Below, one piece after another: positions 7,479 through 17,500 of a stretch of DNA of 64,000 nucleotides. Positions within the stretch are counted from its first letter, which is position 1; each line of letters begins with the position of its first letter. A model generated the notes under the pieces. That model was given only the letters and a program-made list of their open reading frames with translations. It searched no databases and was not told where the DNA came from. This stretch comes from Pseudorhodoferax sp. Leaf267 (GTDB lineage: Bacteria > Pseudomonadota > Gammaproteobacteria > Burkholderiales > Burkholderiaceae_C), in contig NZ_LMMV01000025.1 of assembly GCF_001422405.1 (NCBI RefSeq), positions 169,311-233,310 of the forward strand, given 5' to 3'. The position numbers were made by a program, and so were the translations under genes.

Positions 7479-10400
7479 ACCGCATCTGGACCTTTTTTTC
7501 TGACACACGGGTGCTGACCGTGATCGGGCTGGCATCGCTGGCCGCCTTCCTGTTTCTTGGCGCCGAAACGCTGAAGATTGCTGTGGTGTGGGCCGGCATC
7601 GCCTTGGCGGCGGCCATAGTTCTCTGGGTTGTGGGGTGGGCAGTGCGCAAGTTCAGGGCCCATCGCGCGGCGCGCGCGCTGGAGCAGGCAATCGACGACC
7701 AGGCCGCGAAGGGCGCCACCACGGCGCCGGACGGCCGCCGCGCCGAAGCCGTGTTGCGCGGTCGCATGCAGCAGGCCATCAAGACCATCAAGCACTCCAA
7801 GCTGGGTCAACTCACGGGAGCCGGTGCGCTATACGAGCTGCCTTGGTACATGGTCATCGGCAATCCGGCGGCGGGCAAGAGCACCGCCATCGTGAAGTCC
7901 GGCCTGACCTTCCCTTTCGCCGAACAGGACGCAGCGTCAGGCAGCGGCAACATCATCCAGGGCATCGGCGGCACGCGCAACTGCGACTGGTTCTTCACGA
8001 GCGAGGGCATCCTGCTCGACACGGCCGGCCGCTATTCCGTGCACGAGGAGGATCGTGGTGAGTGGCTCGGCTTCCTCGACCTGCTCAAAAAGCACCGGCC
8101 CAAGGCTCCGATCAACGGCATCATCATCGCGGCCAGCGCCGCCGAGCTGGCGCAGGGGCGGCCCGAGCAGGCGATCCAACTAGCCAAGAGTCTGCGCCAG
8201 CGTGTGCAGGAACTGACGGAGCGACTCGAGGTCGTCGCACCGGTCTACCTGGTGCTCACCAAGGCCGATCTGATTGCCGGCTTCACCGAGTTCTTCGACG
8301 ACAGCGAGCGCTCCGAGCGCGAGCGGGTGTGGGGCGCGACGCTGCCGTACGAGCAAGGCGAAGGCCAGAGCGCACCGGCCCTCTTCGATGCGCGTTTCGA
8401 CGAGTTGGCAGAAGGCCTGCGCGAGCTGTCGCTGGCGCGCATGTCACTGGCACGCGGCCAGCCCCTGGCGCCAGCGGTGTTGGCCTTCCCGCTGGAATTT
8501 GCGGCGGTCAAGCCTGCACTGCGCGCCTTCGTGGCCACGTTGTTCGAAGAGAACCCTTACCAGTTCCGCCCGGTGTTCCGCGGCTTCTATTTCACGAGTG
8601 CCGTCCAGCAGGGCGCATCGACCAGCCTGGCCAGCGCGCAGATCGCACAGCACTTCGGCCTACATGCCGCAGGCGGGGAGGACGGCATTGGCAAGGCGGT
8701 CTCCGAAGCTGGCTTTTTCCTGCGCGACCTGTTCGGCAAGGTGGTCTTCGCCGATCGCAACCTGGTCAAGCAGTACGCGAGCAGACGCAAGCTTCAATGG
8801 CGTGCCGCAGCGCTGGGTGTCGGCGTGCTGACCCTGGCCGTGGCCCTGGGCGGCTGGAGCTGGGCCTACCTCGGCAATCGCCAGCTGATGCGCAGCGTGC
8901 AGGCCGACCTCGACTACGCGGTCAAGCTGCAGGCCGAGCGCAGCGACCTGGCATCGCGGCTGGAAGCGCTGGAACTGCTGCAGGACCGCATCGTCCAGCT
9001 GACGAAGCACCGCTCAGCGCCGCCAGTGGGTCTGTCTCTCGGGCTGTACCAGGGAGACGAGATCGAGCGCCGCCTGCGCGAGGAGTACTTCAACGGTGTG
9101 CGCCAGGTAATGCTGCAGCCAGTGGTGCAGACGATCGAGGGTTATCTGGGCGAGGTCAATGCCCACCCGGACCGCCTCAAGCCCATGGCGCGCACGCCCG
9201 GGTCGGGAGCGCTGTCCGCAGACAGTGGCACGCGGCGCACCTTGTCGGGCGCGCGTTTCGTCGACGCTTCACCGGAAGATTCGGCCGAGGCCTACAACGC
9301 GCTCAAGACCTACCTGATGCTGGCGGACCGCGAGCGGCTCGAGCCGAACCATTTGACCGACCAGATCACGCGTTTTTGGCGAGGCTGGCTGGACGACAAC
9401 CGGGGCACCATGCCACGCGAGCAGATGATCCGCAGTGCGGAAAACCTGATCAGCTTCGTCACCAGCAACGTGGGCGATCCGGCCTTCCCACTGCTGTCCA
9501 CCCAGTTTGCGCTGGTCGACCAGACGCGCGAGAACCTGCGCGAGATGGTCAAGGGCATGCGCGGCATCGAGCGGGTCTATGCCAACGTGAAGGCGCGCGC
9601 CGCCACTCGCTATGGCCCCATCACCGTGGCCGGCCTGCTGGCCGACGCGGACAAGGGTACATTGACCGGAAGCCACGCCGTGTCCGGGCCGTTCACGCGC
9701 GAAGCCTGGGACGGCTACATCGAGCAGGCCTTCAAGGACGCGGCCAGCAACGAGATGCAGAGTGTGGACTGGGTGCTGAAGACCCGGGCCACCGACGACA
9801 TCACGCTGGAAGGCAGCCCTGAGCAGATCCGCAAGAAGCTCACCGACCAGTACAAGACCGAATATGTGGCCGAGTGGCAGCGCTTCATGCAAGGCGTTGC
9901 AGTCGGCGAGTTCAGCAGTTTCGATGTGGCGGTGGAGCGCCTCAACAGGCTGGGCGACGCGCAGCAGTCGCCCATCCGCAAGCTGTTGCAAAAGCTGTTC
10001 GACCAGACATCCTGGGACAACCCATCGTTGCTCAACAGCCGGCTCGCCACCACACAGCAAGGCGTGCTGGAGTGGATCAAACAGCGCCTGCTGCGCATGG
10101 GCCCAGCGCGCGTGGACGTGAACCTCAAGCTGTCCGCCGACAAGGCCTTGATCCCGCTGGGGCCCATCGGCCGCGAGTTCGCGCCGCTGGCGCAGCTCAT
10201 GATGACGCAGGACAACAGTGCGCCTCCTGTCATCGAGTACCTGCAATCGCTTGCCAAGGTGCGCACGCGCTTCAACCAGATCAAGAACCAGGGCGATCCA
10301 GGGCCTGGAGCGCGCGCCTTGATCGCCAAGACCCTCGAAGGCGGTGATTCCGAGCTGACCGAGACGCTGCGCTATGTCGACGAGCGCATGCTGGTCGGCA

Positions 10401-11440
10401 TGACCGACAGCGCCAAGGCCGCGCTGCGGCCCTTGCTGGTGCGTCCTCTGATCCAGGCCATGACGGTGGCCGTACCGCCGGCCGAGATCGAGTTGAACCG
10501 CATCTGGGTCGCGCAGGTGGGCGACCCGTTCCAGCGCACGCTGGCCAGCAAGTTTCCGTTCGATGCCGCATCCCGCGTGGAAGCCGGCCCCTCCGAGATT
10601 GCCAAGGTCTTCGGGCCTGATGGCGCGGTGGCCAAGTACGCCGGCGAGACTCTGGGCCCGCTGGTCGTGCGGCGTGGCGACACGGTCGAAGCGCGGCGTT
10701 GGGCCGACATCGGCATTCGCCTGCGGTCCGAGTTCACCCAGGGCTTCGGCGTCTGGGTCAGTCCGCTGGAAGGCTCCAATGCCGCAGCGGTCGCCGCAGG
10801 GAGCGGTGGCGCCGGCGCCGCGGGGCCGTCAGCCGGTGCCGCAGTGGCCGACCAAACCGTGTTCCAGGTGCAGCCCCAGGGCGCGCCCGGCTTTGCCGAG
10901 TACACGCTGGTGATCGATGGCCAGCGCCTGCGCTACCGCAACACGGCGCCGGAGTGGATGCAGATGGTCTGGCCCAATCCCAGCGGGGTGGCCGGAGCGT
11001 CCCTGCATGGCGTGACCAACGAGGGCCACAGTGTCGAGCTGGTGAACGAACCCGGCGCGAATGGGCTGACCCGCTTGTTCGAGAGCGCGCAAAGTCGCAA
11101 GCTGCCCGATGGCAACATCGAACTGGCCTGGACCAAGGGCGCGCACCGCGTGGCCTTGGTGTTGAAGGTGCTGCGCTTGCCTGGTGAAGCGCCGAGAACC
11201 GGCGTCGCTCCAGGGGGCGCATCCTCTGCGGTGGCGGTGGCCGGCAACCGACTGCGTGGCGTCGCGTTGCCAGCGCTGGTGGTCGGCTCCGACGCGCCCG
11301 TCCAGGGCGCCAGCCAGATCGCAGCTGGGCCGGTCAGTCCCTCCAGTGCCTCCGGCGCGGCCCGACCAGCCCCGGTCCGTACGGCGCCGGCCGGCGCCGC
11401 CTCTGCTGTCTCCGAGCCCGGCTCGCCCCGTCGTCCGTGA
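7475..11440 (+). CDS. tssM: TssM (IcmF), inner-membrane component of the T6SS membrane complex
   Basis: 1321 residues, slightly longer than typical TssM. Two transmembrane segments near the N-terminus (about residues 13-60) are followed by the cytoplasmic NTPase-like domain with Walker A GNPAAGKST and the conserved NCDWFFTSEGILLDTAGRY. A third membrane segment lies near residue 450 (ALGVGVLTLAVALGGWSWAYL). The long periplasmic part ends with the VasK/TssM C-terminal domain and a Pro/Ala-rich tail. TssM links TssL in the inner membrane to TssJ in the outer membrane; neither partner is in the window. The frame is intact, unlike the leftward T6SS genes. Confidence 0.95.
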   Translation: MNRIWTFFSDTRVLTVIGLASLAAFLFLGAETLKIAVVWAGIALAAAIVLWVVGWAVRKFRAHRAARALEQAIDDQAAKGATTAPDGRRAEAVLRGRMQQAIKTIKHSKLGQLTGAGALYELPWYMVIGNPAAGKSTAIVKSGLTFPFAEQDAASGSGNIIQGIGGTRNCDWFFTSEGILLDTAGRYSVHEEDRGEWLGFLDLLKKHRPKAPINGIIIAASAAELAQGRPEQAIQLAKSLRQRVQELTERLEVVAPVYLVLTKADLIAGFTEFFDDSERSERERVWGATLPYEQGEGQSAPALFDARFDELAEGLRELSLARMSLARGQPLAPAVLAFPLEFAAVKPALRAFVATLFEENPYQFRPVFRGFYFTSAVQQGASTSLASAQIAQHFGLHAAGGEDGIGKAVSEAGFFLRDLFGKVVFADRNLVKQYASRRKLQWRAAALGVGVLTLAVALGGWSWAYLGNRQLMRSVQADLDYAVKLQAERSDLASRLEALELLQDRIVQLTKHRSAPPVGLSLGLYQGDEIERRLREEYFNGVRQVMLQPVVQTIEGYLGEVNAHPDRLKPMARTPGSGALSADSGTRRTLSGARFVDASPEDSAEAYNALKTYLMLADRERLEPNHLTDQITRFWRGWLDDNRGTMPREQMIRSAENLISFVTSNVGDPAFPLLSTQFALVDQTRENLREMVKGMRGIERVYANVKARAATRYGPITVAGLLADADKGTLTGSHAVSGPFTREAWDGYIEQAFKDAASNEMQSVDWVLKTRATDDITLEGSPEQIRKKLTDQYKTEYVAEWQRFMQGVAVGEFSSFDVAVERLNRLGDAQQSPIRKLLQKLFDQTSWDNPSLLNSRLATTQQGVLEWIKQRLLRMGPARVDVNLKLSADKALIPLGPIGREFAPLAQLMMTQDNSAPPVIEYLQSLAKVRTRFNQIKNQGDPGPGARALIAKTLEGGDSELTETLRYVDERMLVGMTDSAKAALRPLLVRPLIQAMTVAVPPAEIELNRIWVAQVGDPFQRTLASKFPFDAASRVEAGPSEIAKVFGPDGAVAKYAGETLGPLVVRRGDTVEARRWADIGIRLRSEFTQGFGVWVSPLEGSNAAAVAAGSGGAGAAGPSAGAAVADQTVFQVQPQGAPGFAEYTLVIDGQRLRYRNTAPEWMQMVWPNPSGVAGASLHGVTNEGHSVELVNEPGANGLTRLFESAQSRKLPDGNIELAWTKGAHRVALVLKVLRLPGEAPRTGVAPGGASSAVAVAGNRLRGVALPALVVGSDAPVQGASQIAAGPVSPSSASGAARPAPVRTAPAGAASAVSEPGSPRRP

Positions 11441-11447
11441 GAACGCC

Positions 11448-12431
11448 ATGCTGACCTCCGAACGCATGGTCCACTTCGGCAAACTCCCGTCGCGCGGTGA
11501 TTTCGTGCGCAGCGCCCACGCACCAGGCCTGATCGACACGCTGGACCGCTGGCTGTCTGCCGGCGTCGAAGCGCTGACGGTCGACCCGCGCTGGAAGGAG
11601 TTGTACGACCAGGCTGGCGCTGCGCGCCTGGCCATCCTGGGACCGCGCAAGACGCTGGGGCTCGTCGGCTACCTGATGGTCAGCCACGATGCGTCCGGCC
11701 GGCGTTTTCCCTTCATCACCGCGGCGCGGCTGGAGGTTGCCGAGCCGCTGGGATTTCTCTCCTGCTGTCCCCTGGCCCTGGGGCGCGGCTGGTCGCGCCT
11801 TGCCGAGGCGGCGCAGCGTGCACATGCCGCGCCGGACGCTACCGCTGTCTTGGCGGAACTGGCGGCCGCCGAGATCGAGGTGGACAGTGCGGCCAGTGCT
11901 TACCAGGCCAGCCTGCGCGACTTTCTGGAGATGCAGACCGTCTCGGGGCTGGCCTCGATGCTGGCGCAGGCCGGCCACGCGCTGGACATCCGCCAACTCA
12001 TGCTGGGCCTGGGCCTGCTGCTGCAACCCTTGCCCACCAGTGGCGCGCGATCGCTGGCCAAGGGCCTGATGCTGCCACTGCCGGCCGACCCCCTATACCT
12101 CCCGCTGGTGGCTTCGCTCTGGCTGGACCTGCTGAGCGGCTTCGTCGCCCGTGCCGATTTCGAGTTGGTGCTGCTATTGCCCGAGCCCCGGCGCGGCGAG
12201 GCCCCCGTGGCCTTGCTCGGCTTCGACGGAGCGTCGCCGCGCACGTTGCATGCGCTGCTGGACCCGCAGGTCAGCCGTGAGATTTACATCGACATCCGCG
12301 AGGCAGAGTGGGTCGAAGACCACCTCGGCCAGGACTATGCCGTGCACAAGCTGTCCACCTATCTGGCGCAGAGCAACCTGTCGTTGCGCCAGGCCATGTC
12401 CACTTTCAAAGAAGTTTTCCTCGGGAGCTGA
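11448..12431 (+). CDS. tagF: TagF, T6SS-associated regulator
   Basis: 327 residues with the family signature HFGKLPSRGDFVRS at the N-terminus, and GPRKTLGLVGYLMVSHDASGR in the first domain. TagF (DUF2094) is a post-translational repressor of T6SS assembly in several bacteria and is often encoded beside tssM. The start at 11448 was chosen because the family motif follows directly and the preceding tssM stop ends at 11440; a longer in-frame opening is antisense or tssM sequence. The stop shares one base with the next start (TGATG), so the two genes are co-translated. Confidence 0.9.
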   Translation: MLTSERMVHFGKLPSRGDFVRSAHAPGLIDTLDRWLSAGVEALTVDPRWKELYDQAGAARLAILGPRKTLGLVGYLMVSHDASGRRFPFITAARLEVAEPLGFLSCCPLALGRGWSRLAEAAQRAHAAPDATAVLAELAAAEIEVDSAASAYQASLRDFLEMQTVSGLASMLAQAGHALDIRQLMLGLGLLLQPLPTSGARSLAKGLMLPLPADPLYLPLVASLWLDLLSGFVARADFELVLLLPEPRRGEAPVALLGFDGASPRTLHALLDPQVSREIYIDIREAEWVEDHLGQDYAVHKLSTYLAQSNLSLRQAMSTFKEVFLGS

Positions 12432-13279
12432 TGTCGATGACCATCCCCAGTGCCCTGGCGGCCCCCCGCACGCTTGCGCTGCGCCGCCGACTGATCGCCG
12501 CCGTGCTCGTCGCGGCGCCGCTGGCCGCTGCGGCCCAGGCAGTGCCGGCGCGTGGCACGGGTGCGGCCATGCCGGCACCGCGCCCCGGCATGGTCGTCGT
12601 CGCTGGCACGGTGCCCGACGAGGGCGCGCGCCAGGCCATCCTGGCCCGCGTACGCGAGCTGTACGGGGCCGATCGCGTGGTCGACCAGCTCGGCGTTGCC
12701 AACCTGGTGGCGCCGCCGGGCTGGGCCGAGAAGGTTCAGCGCATGCTCTCACCCGAGCTCAAGCAAGTGCGCCACGGGCAGATCGCCATCCAGGGCAATC
12801 TGGTGGAGATCAAGGGCGAGGTGGCGAACGAAGCCGTCCGGCAGCAACTCGTGAGCACGCTGTCCACCCAGATCAACAACCCGACCTACACCGTGCGCAA
12901 TGGCCTGCGCGTGGCGGCCGCCGGGCAGGAACAGGTGGATTCGGCCCTGGCCAGCCGCACCATTGAATTCGAGGCCGGCAGCAGCGATCTCACGCCCAGC
13001 GGCCAACTGGCGCTGGACCAGCTCGTTCCCGTGCTGAGCCAGCTGTCCGGCCGCAGTTTCGAGATCATTGGCCACACCGACGCGCAGGGGGCACGCTCGA
13101 CCAACGTCGCGCTGTCTGCTGCGCGCGCCGACCGCGTGAAGACCTATCTGGTGGGCAAGGGCATGCAGGCATCGGCCTTCAGCACGTCGGGCGTGGGGCC
13201 GGACCGCCCCGTGGCGAGCAACGAAACGCCTGAAGGCCGCGCGCGCAACCGGCGCATCGAATTGCGCGTCGGCCAGTAG
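12431..13279 (+). CDS. BON-OmpA periplasmic protein, T6SS-associated
   Basis: 282 residues. An N-terminal signal peptide (LRRRLIAAVLVAAPLAAAAQA) is followed by a BON-like domain (VVVAGTVPDEGARQAILARV). The C-terminal OmpA peptidoglycan-binding domain (TIEFEAGSSDLTPSGQLAL, IIGHTDAQGARSTN, NRRIELRV) is complete. In T6SS loci, OmpA domains (in TagL, or fused to TssL) anchor the membrane complex to the wall; this separate, secreted version next to tssM and tagF probably does the same. The start is fixed by one-base overlap with tagF. It is the last gene of the rightward set and is convergent with tssA, 10 bp away. Confidence 0.85.
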   Translation: MSMTIPSALAAPRTLALRRRLIAAVLVAAPLAAAAQAVPARGTGAAMPAPRPGMVVVAGTVPDEGARQAILARVRELYGADRVVDQLGVANLVAPPGWAEKVQRMLSPELKQVRHGQIAIQGNLVEIKGEVANEAVRQQLVSTLSTQINNPTYTVRNGLRVAAAGQEQVDSALASRTIEFEAGSSDLTPSGQLALDQLVPVLSQLSGRSFEIIGHTDAQGARSTNVALSAARADRVKTYLVGKGMQASAFSTSGVGPDRPVASNETPEGRARNRRIELRVGQ

Positions 13280-13289
13280 CGCGGCGTGG

Positions 13290-14330
13290 TCAGTGCCCCG
13301 CGTCCGCGGACGCGGGCGCTACACCCAACAGCTCTTCCAGTTGCGCCAGCGTGGCATTGCTCTGCATCACGGTACGCAGCCAGATGTGCAGCGGCATCTC
13401 GCCCCAGCTTGCGGCCCGCTCGGCCAGGTAGGCTACGGGGCTGTGCGGCTCGGTACGGCGAAAGAATTCCGCCACCTCGCGCAACTGCGCCAGCGCCTGC
13501 GCACGATCGCCAAGTGCAGCGCCGTGCGTCGTCACCGTCGGCTGTGCGCCCGCTGCCGGGGTGGACGCCTCTGCTGCCGGCACCGCGCTGCTGCCACCCA
13601 TGTCGCGCAGCAGCCGTTCCAGCGCCCGTACCGCATCGGCAAGCGCCTCGCGCGCCGCCACGAAACCCGGGCCGTCCATGCCCAGGCGCGCGTCGACCTC
13701 GGCCTGCAGCTGCTCCAGCGCCAGCGACGCGCGCCGGGCGTCGGCCAGCACAGCCGCGACACTGGCCGTGGGCGTCTTGCGCTGCACGCGTTGCAGCTCC
13801 TGGGGTGTGGACTGGCCTTGGGCCGTCTCGTCGCCCGACGGGAGGCGCTGGCGGATCATTTCCAGGTCGGCCAAGCTGAAGCGCAGAACGCCGTCGTGTA
13901 GCACCGGCACCCGATCGCTCATCTGCTGCACCAGCGACAACAGCCAGACGATGCTGCCGATGCGCAACTCGTGGTCGTCTTCGTCCAGCTGCGGATGCAC
14001 GCCGTCCCAGGCGACGCGGACCAGGCCGGCGTACAGCGCGAGGCCATCGGCGAGCCCTGCATAGCCACGCAGGCGGGTGGCCGCCTCGGTGTACCAGCCA
14101 GCCACCCGCAGATCCTTCGAGCGCTCGCGCAGCAGCGTCTCGCAGGCAGCCAGCACGCCAGGCCAGTCGGCCCGCTTGAGCTCGGTCACCCACTCGCCCT
14201 GGTTGAGCGAAGGGTCGTCCTCTCGCCGCAATTCGCGCAGGGTGTCGAACTCGACCGAGAAACTCATGTCGGGGCCGCAGGGGTGATCGCCGTCGAACAG
14301 GCGGAATAGAAGGTCGTGGTCGGTGTGCAT
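13290..14330 (-). CDS. tssA: TssA, T6SS assembly cap/priming protein
   Basis: 346 residues. The N-terminal ImpA_N domain is evident (PCGPDMSFSVEFDTLRE, SLNQGEWVTELKRADWPGV, DLRVAGWYTEAATRLRGY, VAWDGVHPQLDEDD). A coiled-coil-prone middle and a C-terminal segment (FFRRTEPHSPVAYLAERA, WGEMPLHIWLRTVM) match family endings. TssA coordinates tail tube and sheath assembly. The start ATG at 14330 puts the conserved region at residue 2; the frame continues upstream but there codes for the antisense of the next gene. It is convergent with the OmpA gene and divergent from the c-di-GMP gene. Confidence 0.92.
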   Translation of the reverse strand: MHTDHDLLFRLFDGDHPCGPDMSFSVEFDTLRELRREDDPSLNQGEWVTELKRADWPGVLAACETLLRERSKDLRVAGWYTEAATRLRGYAGLADGLALYAGLVRVAWDGVHPQLDEDDHELRIGSIVWLLSLVQQMSDRVPVLHDGVLRFSLADLEMIRQRLPSGDETAQGQSTPQELQRVQRKTPTASVAAVLADARRASLALEQLQAEVDARLGMDGPGFVAAREALADAVRALERLLRDMGGSSAVPAAEASTPAAGAQPTVTTHGAALGDRAQALAQLREVAEFFRRTEPHSPVAYLAERAASWGEMPLHIWLRTVMQSNATLAQLEELLGVAPASADAGH

Positions 14331-14582
14331 ACGGCGTTGTCGTCGAAGTGTGGCGCACGGCGCCAGCGAAGTCGGCAAGCGTATCAGCAGGCATCGTATG
14401 CAGTCATGGTTTTTGTGCACAGTCGCTTCCATTAGAAACGCGGTAGCGGGAGCGTGACTAAGCATCAGGACCACGGCCGTCGCGCCGACACACCGCTCTA
14501 CACTCGCAGCCGCATGCGTCGACATCAGGCGCGCAAAGCCGGCCGGCTTGCGACCGGCGGTCCCGAGGGAACAAGGCCCCCC
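14331..14582. promoter_or_regulatory. Divergent intergenic region between tssA and the GGDEF-EAL gene
   Basis: Up to 252 bp separate the two divergent starts and must carry both promoters. The part near 14390-14440 is less GC-rich than the surroundings. I could not pick out a convincing -35/-10 pair. A GTG at 14454 would extend the rightward gene into this stretch. Confidence 0.35.
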
Positions 14583-17500
14583 ATGACGTTCGGACAGATC
14601 GGCGTGACACCGGCAGATGCCTGCATGGCATTGGACCGTGCCGGCTGTGTGCTGGACGCCAACGCGCAGGCTGCGCGGCTGTTGCAGCGCTCGGTCGCCT
14701 CGCTGGCTGGCAAGCCCGTGCACGCCGCCTTCGGCGAGCCGGAGGAATCGGTCTTCGCCACGGAATGCGCCTGGGCCCTGCAGGAACGCTGCAGCGTCGC
14801 TTTCGAGGCCTACGCCGTCCATCTGAAGCTATGGATCGAGCTGCATGCGCGGCCGCTGGGCGACGATGGGCTGGAACTGCGCTTTCGCGACGTGTCCAGG
14901 CGCAAGCAGGCATCCGACGCGCTGCGCCAGAGCGACGAGCGCTTGCGCCACCTGATCCGCGCCATGGCGGACGCGGTCTGGGATTGGGACCTGGTCGCCA
15001 GCACCGTGTGGTGGAGCGAGGGCGTCCATGCCCTGTTGGGCGGCCACCCCGTAGGCTGGTTCGGCGGCGGCCAGGCATGGATCGAGCATGTCCACCCCGA
15101 GGAGCGTGATCGTGTGCGCCAGCGCCTGGGCGCCGCCCTGGCCGGCAGCGCCGAGAACTGGGCCGACGACTTCCGCCTGCAGCGCCTGGACGGCAGCTAC
15201 GCCCAGGTCAGCAGCCGCGGCTTCCTGATCCGCGACGGCAAGGGCGTGGTGCGGCGCATGGTCGGCGGCATGACGGACGTCACGCTGCGCCTGCAGGCCG
15301 ACCGCGAACTCGCGCGCCTGAGCCGCGCGCAGCGCATGCTCAGCGCCTGCAACGAGACGCTGATCCGGGCCGAGTCCGAGAGCATGCTGCTGCGTGGCGT
15401 CTGCCGCGTGTCGGTGGAGATCGGGGGCTACGCCATGGCCTGGGTCGGCTATGCGCACGACGACGCGGACAAGAGCATCGACGTGGTCGCGCATGCCGGC
15501 GACGACGCGAACTTCATGAAGGGCATCGCGATGTCCTGGGACGAGAACGGCCCCAATGGCCAGGGCCCGGCGGCCCGCACCGTCCGCAGCGGCGAGCTCG
15601 TGATCGTCGAGGACATCGCTAAGGACCCGTCGTTCGCCCCATGGCTGCAGGACTCCCTGGCCAGCGGCTTTCGTGGCGTGGCCTGCCTGCCGCTGCGCGA
15701 CAAGGAGCGCACCTTCGGCTTCTTCTACCTGTACGCGCCCGACGTGGTGCAGATCGGCAACGACGAGATCGCTTTGCTGCAGGAGCTGGCGAACAACCTC
15801 GCCTTCGGCATCGGCAACCTGCGCGCCCAGCAGCAGCAGCGCAGCCTGCACGCTGCCGTGCTGCAGGTGGCCGTGGCCGTGTCGGCGGCCACGGGCGATG
15901 CGTTCTTCCTGCAGCTCGTGCACCACATGACGCAGGCGGTCGGCGCGCGCGCGGCGTTCATCGGCCGCATCAACAGCCAGGACCCGGCCATGGTGCAGAC
16001 CATCGCCGTGGTGGTGGACGGCCAGTCGGTCGGCAACTTCATGCTGCCGCTGGCCGGCACGCCGGCCGAGATGCTGCTGTCCAGGACCAGCTGGTACCGG
16101 CCCGCGGTGGCCGCGCCGTCGCCGGCCATGGCGCGCGTGCTCGGCGAATTCAGGCCCGTGGCCTATGCCGGCGTACGCCTGGACGATTCGGCCGGCCAGT
16201 TGCTGGGCGTGCTCATCACGCTGTTCGATGCACGCCCGGCCCATGTGGACGTGGTCAATTCCACCTTGCAGATCTTCGCCGCGCGCGCGGCCTCCGAGAT
16301 CGAGCGCCAGGACAAGGACCGCCGGCTGCGCCACCAGGCCTCGCTGCTGGACCTGGCGCAGGACGCCATCGTCGTGCACGGCATGGACCACCGCGTGCGC
16401 TTTTGGAACCAGGGCGCCGAGCGGCTGTACGGCTGGCGCAGCACCGAGGTCGACGGCGAGTTCCGCGTGACCCAGCTGTACGGCGAGCTCGAAGCGTTCG
16501 AGCACGCCGCGCAGGCTGTGCGCGCGCACGGCGAATGGAGCGGCGAGCTGGTCCAGATGCGCCGCGACGGCTCGACCTTCACAGTCGGCGCGCGCTGGAC
16601 GCTGGTCCGGGACGAGCAGGGCCAGCCTGAATCCGTGCTCGCCATCCACACCGACATCACCGAGCGCAAGCAGGCCGAGCGTGAGATCCAGCAACTGGCC
16701 TTCTACGATCCGCTGACGCAACTACCGAACCGCCTGCTGCTGATGGACCGCCTGCAGCAGGCCTTGGCGGCCGGGCACCGCACCGGCCGCGGCGGCGCGC
16801 TGTTGTTCATCGACTTGGACAACTTCAAGATGCTCAACGACACGCTCGGTCACGACATGGGCGACCTGCTGCTCGAGCAGGTCGCCTACCGCCTGTCGCA
16901 TTGCGTGCGCGAGATCGACACCGTGGCGCGGCTGGGGGGCGACGAGTTCGTGGTCATGCTGGAAGACCTCGGCACCCACGACCGCGACGTGGCCATGCAG
17001 GCCCGGCACGTGGGGGAGAAGATCCTCACGGCGCTGAGCGCGCCCTACCAGCTGGCCGGCAACGAGCATGTGTCCACGTCCAGCATCGGCATCGCGCCGT
17101 TCAAGGGACAGGGCTGCAGCATCGGCGAGCTACTCAAGCAGGCCGACATCGCCATGTACCAGGCCAAGGCCGCTGGCCGCAACACCTTGCGCTTCTTCGA
17201 CCCCGACCTGCAAGCCGCCGTCTCCGCGCGTGCCGCCCTGGAGGCCGACTTGCGGCTGGCGCTGGCGCACGACGGGCTGTCGCTGCACTACCAGCCCCAG
17301 GTCGATGCAGAGGGCCGCGTCACCGGCGTGGAAGCCCTGGTGCGCTGGCAGCACCCGCAGCGAGGCGCGATCGCACCGTCCGAGTTCGTGCCGCTGGCCG
17401 AGGACACCGGCCTCATCCTGCAGCTGGGCCGCTGGGTGCTGCGCGAAGCGTGTTTCCAGCTCGCGCGCTGGGCCGACCGCCCCGAGACCGCGGCACTGAC

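Noticed and set aside
14454-14582. GTG start giving a longer GGDEF-EAL protein
   Set aside because: The extra 43 residues are Arg/Gly-rich and not PAS-like, and an ATG with a purine-rich upstream stretch exists at 14583. It cannot be excluded.
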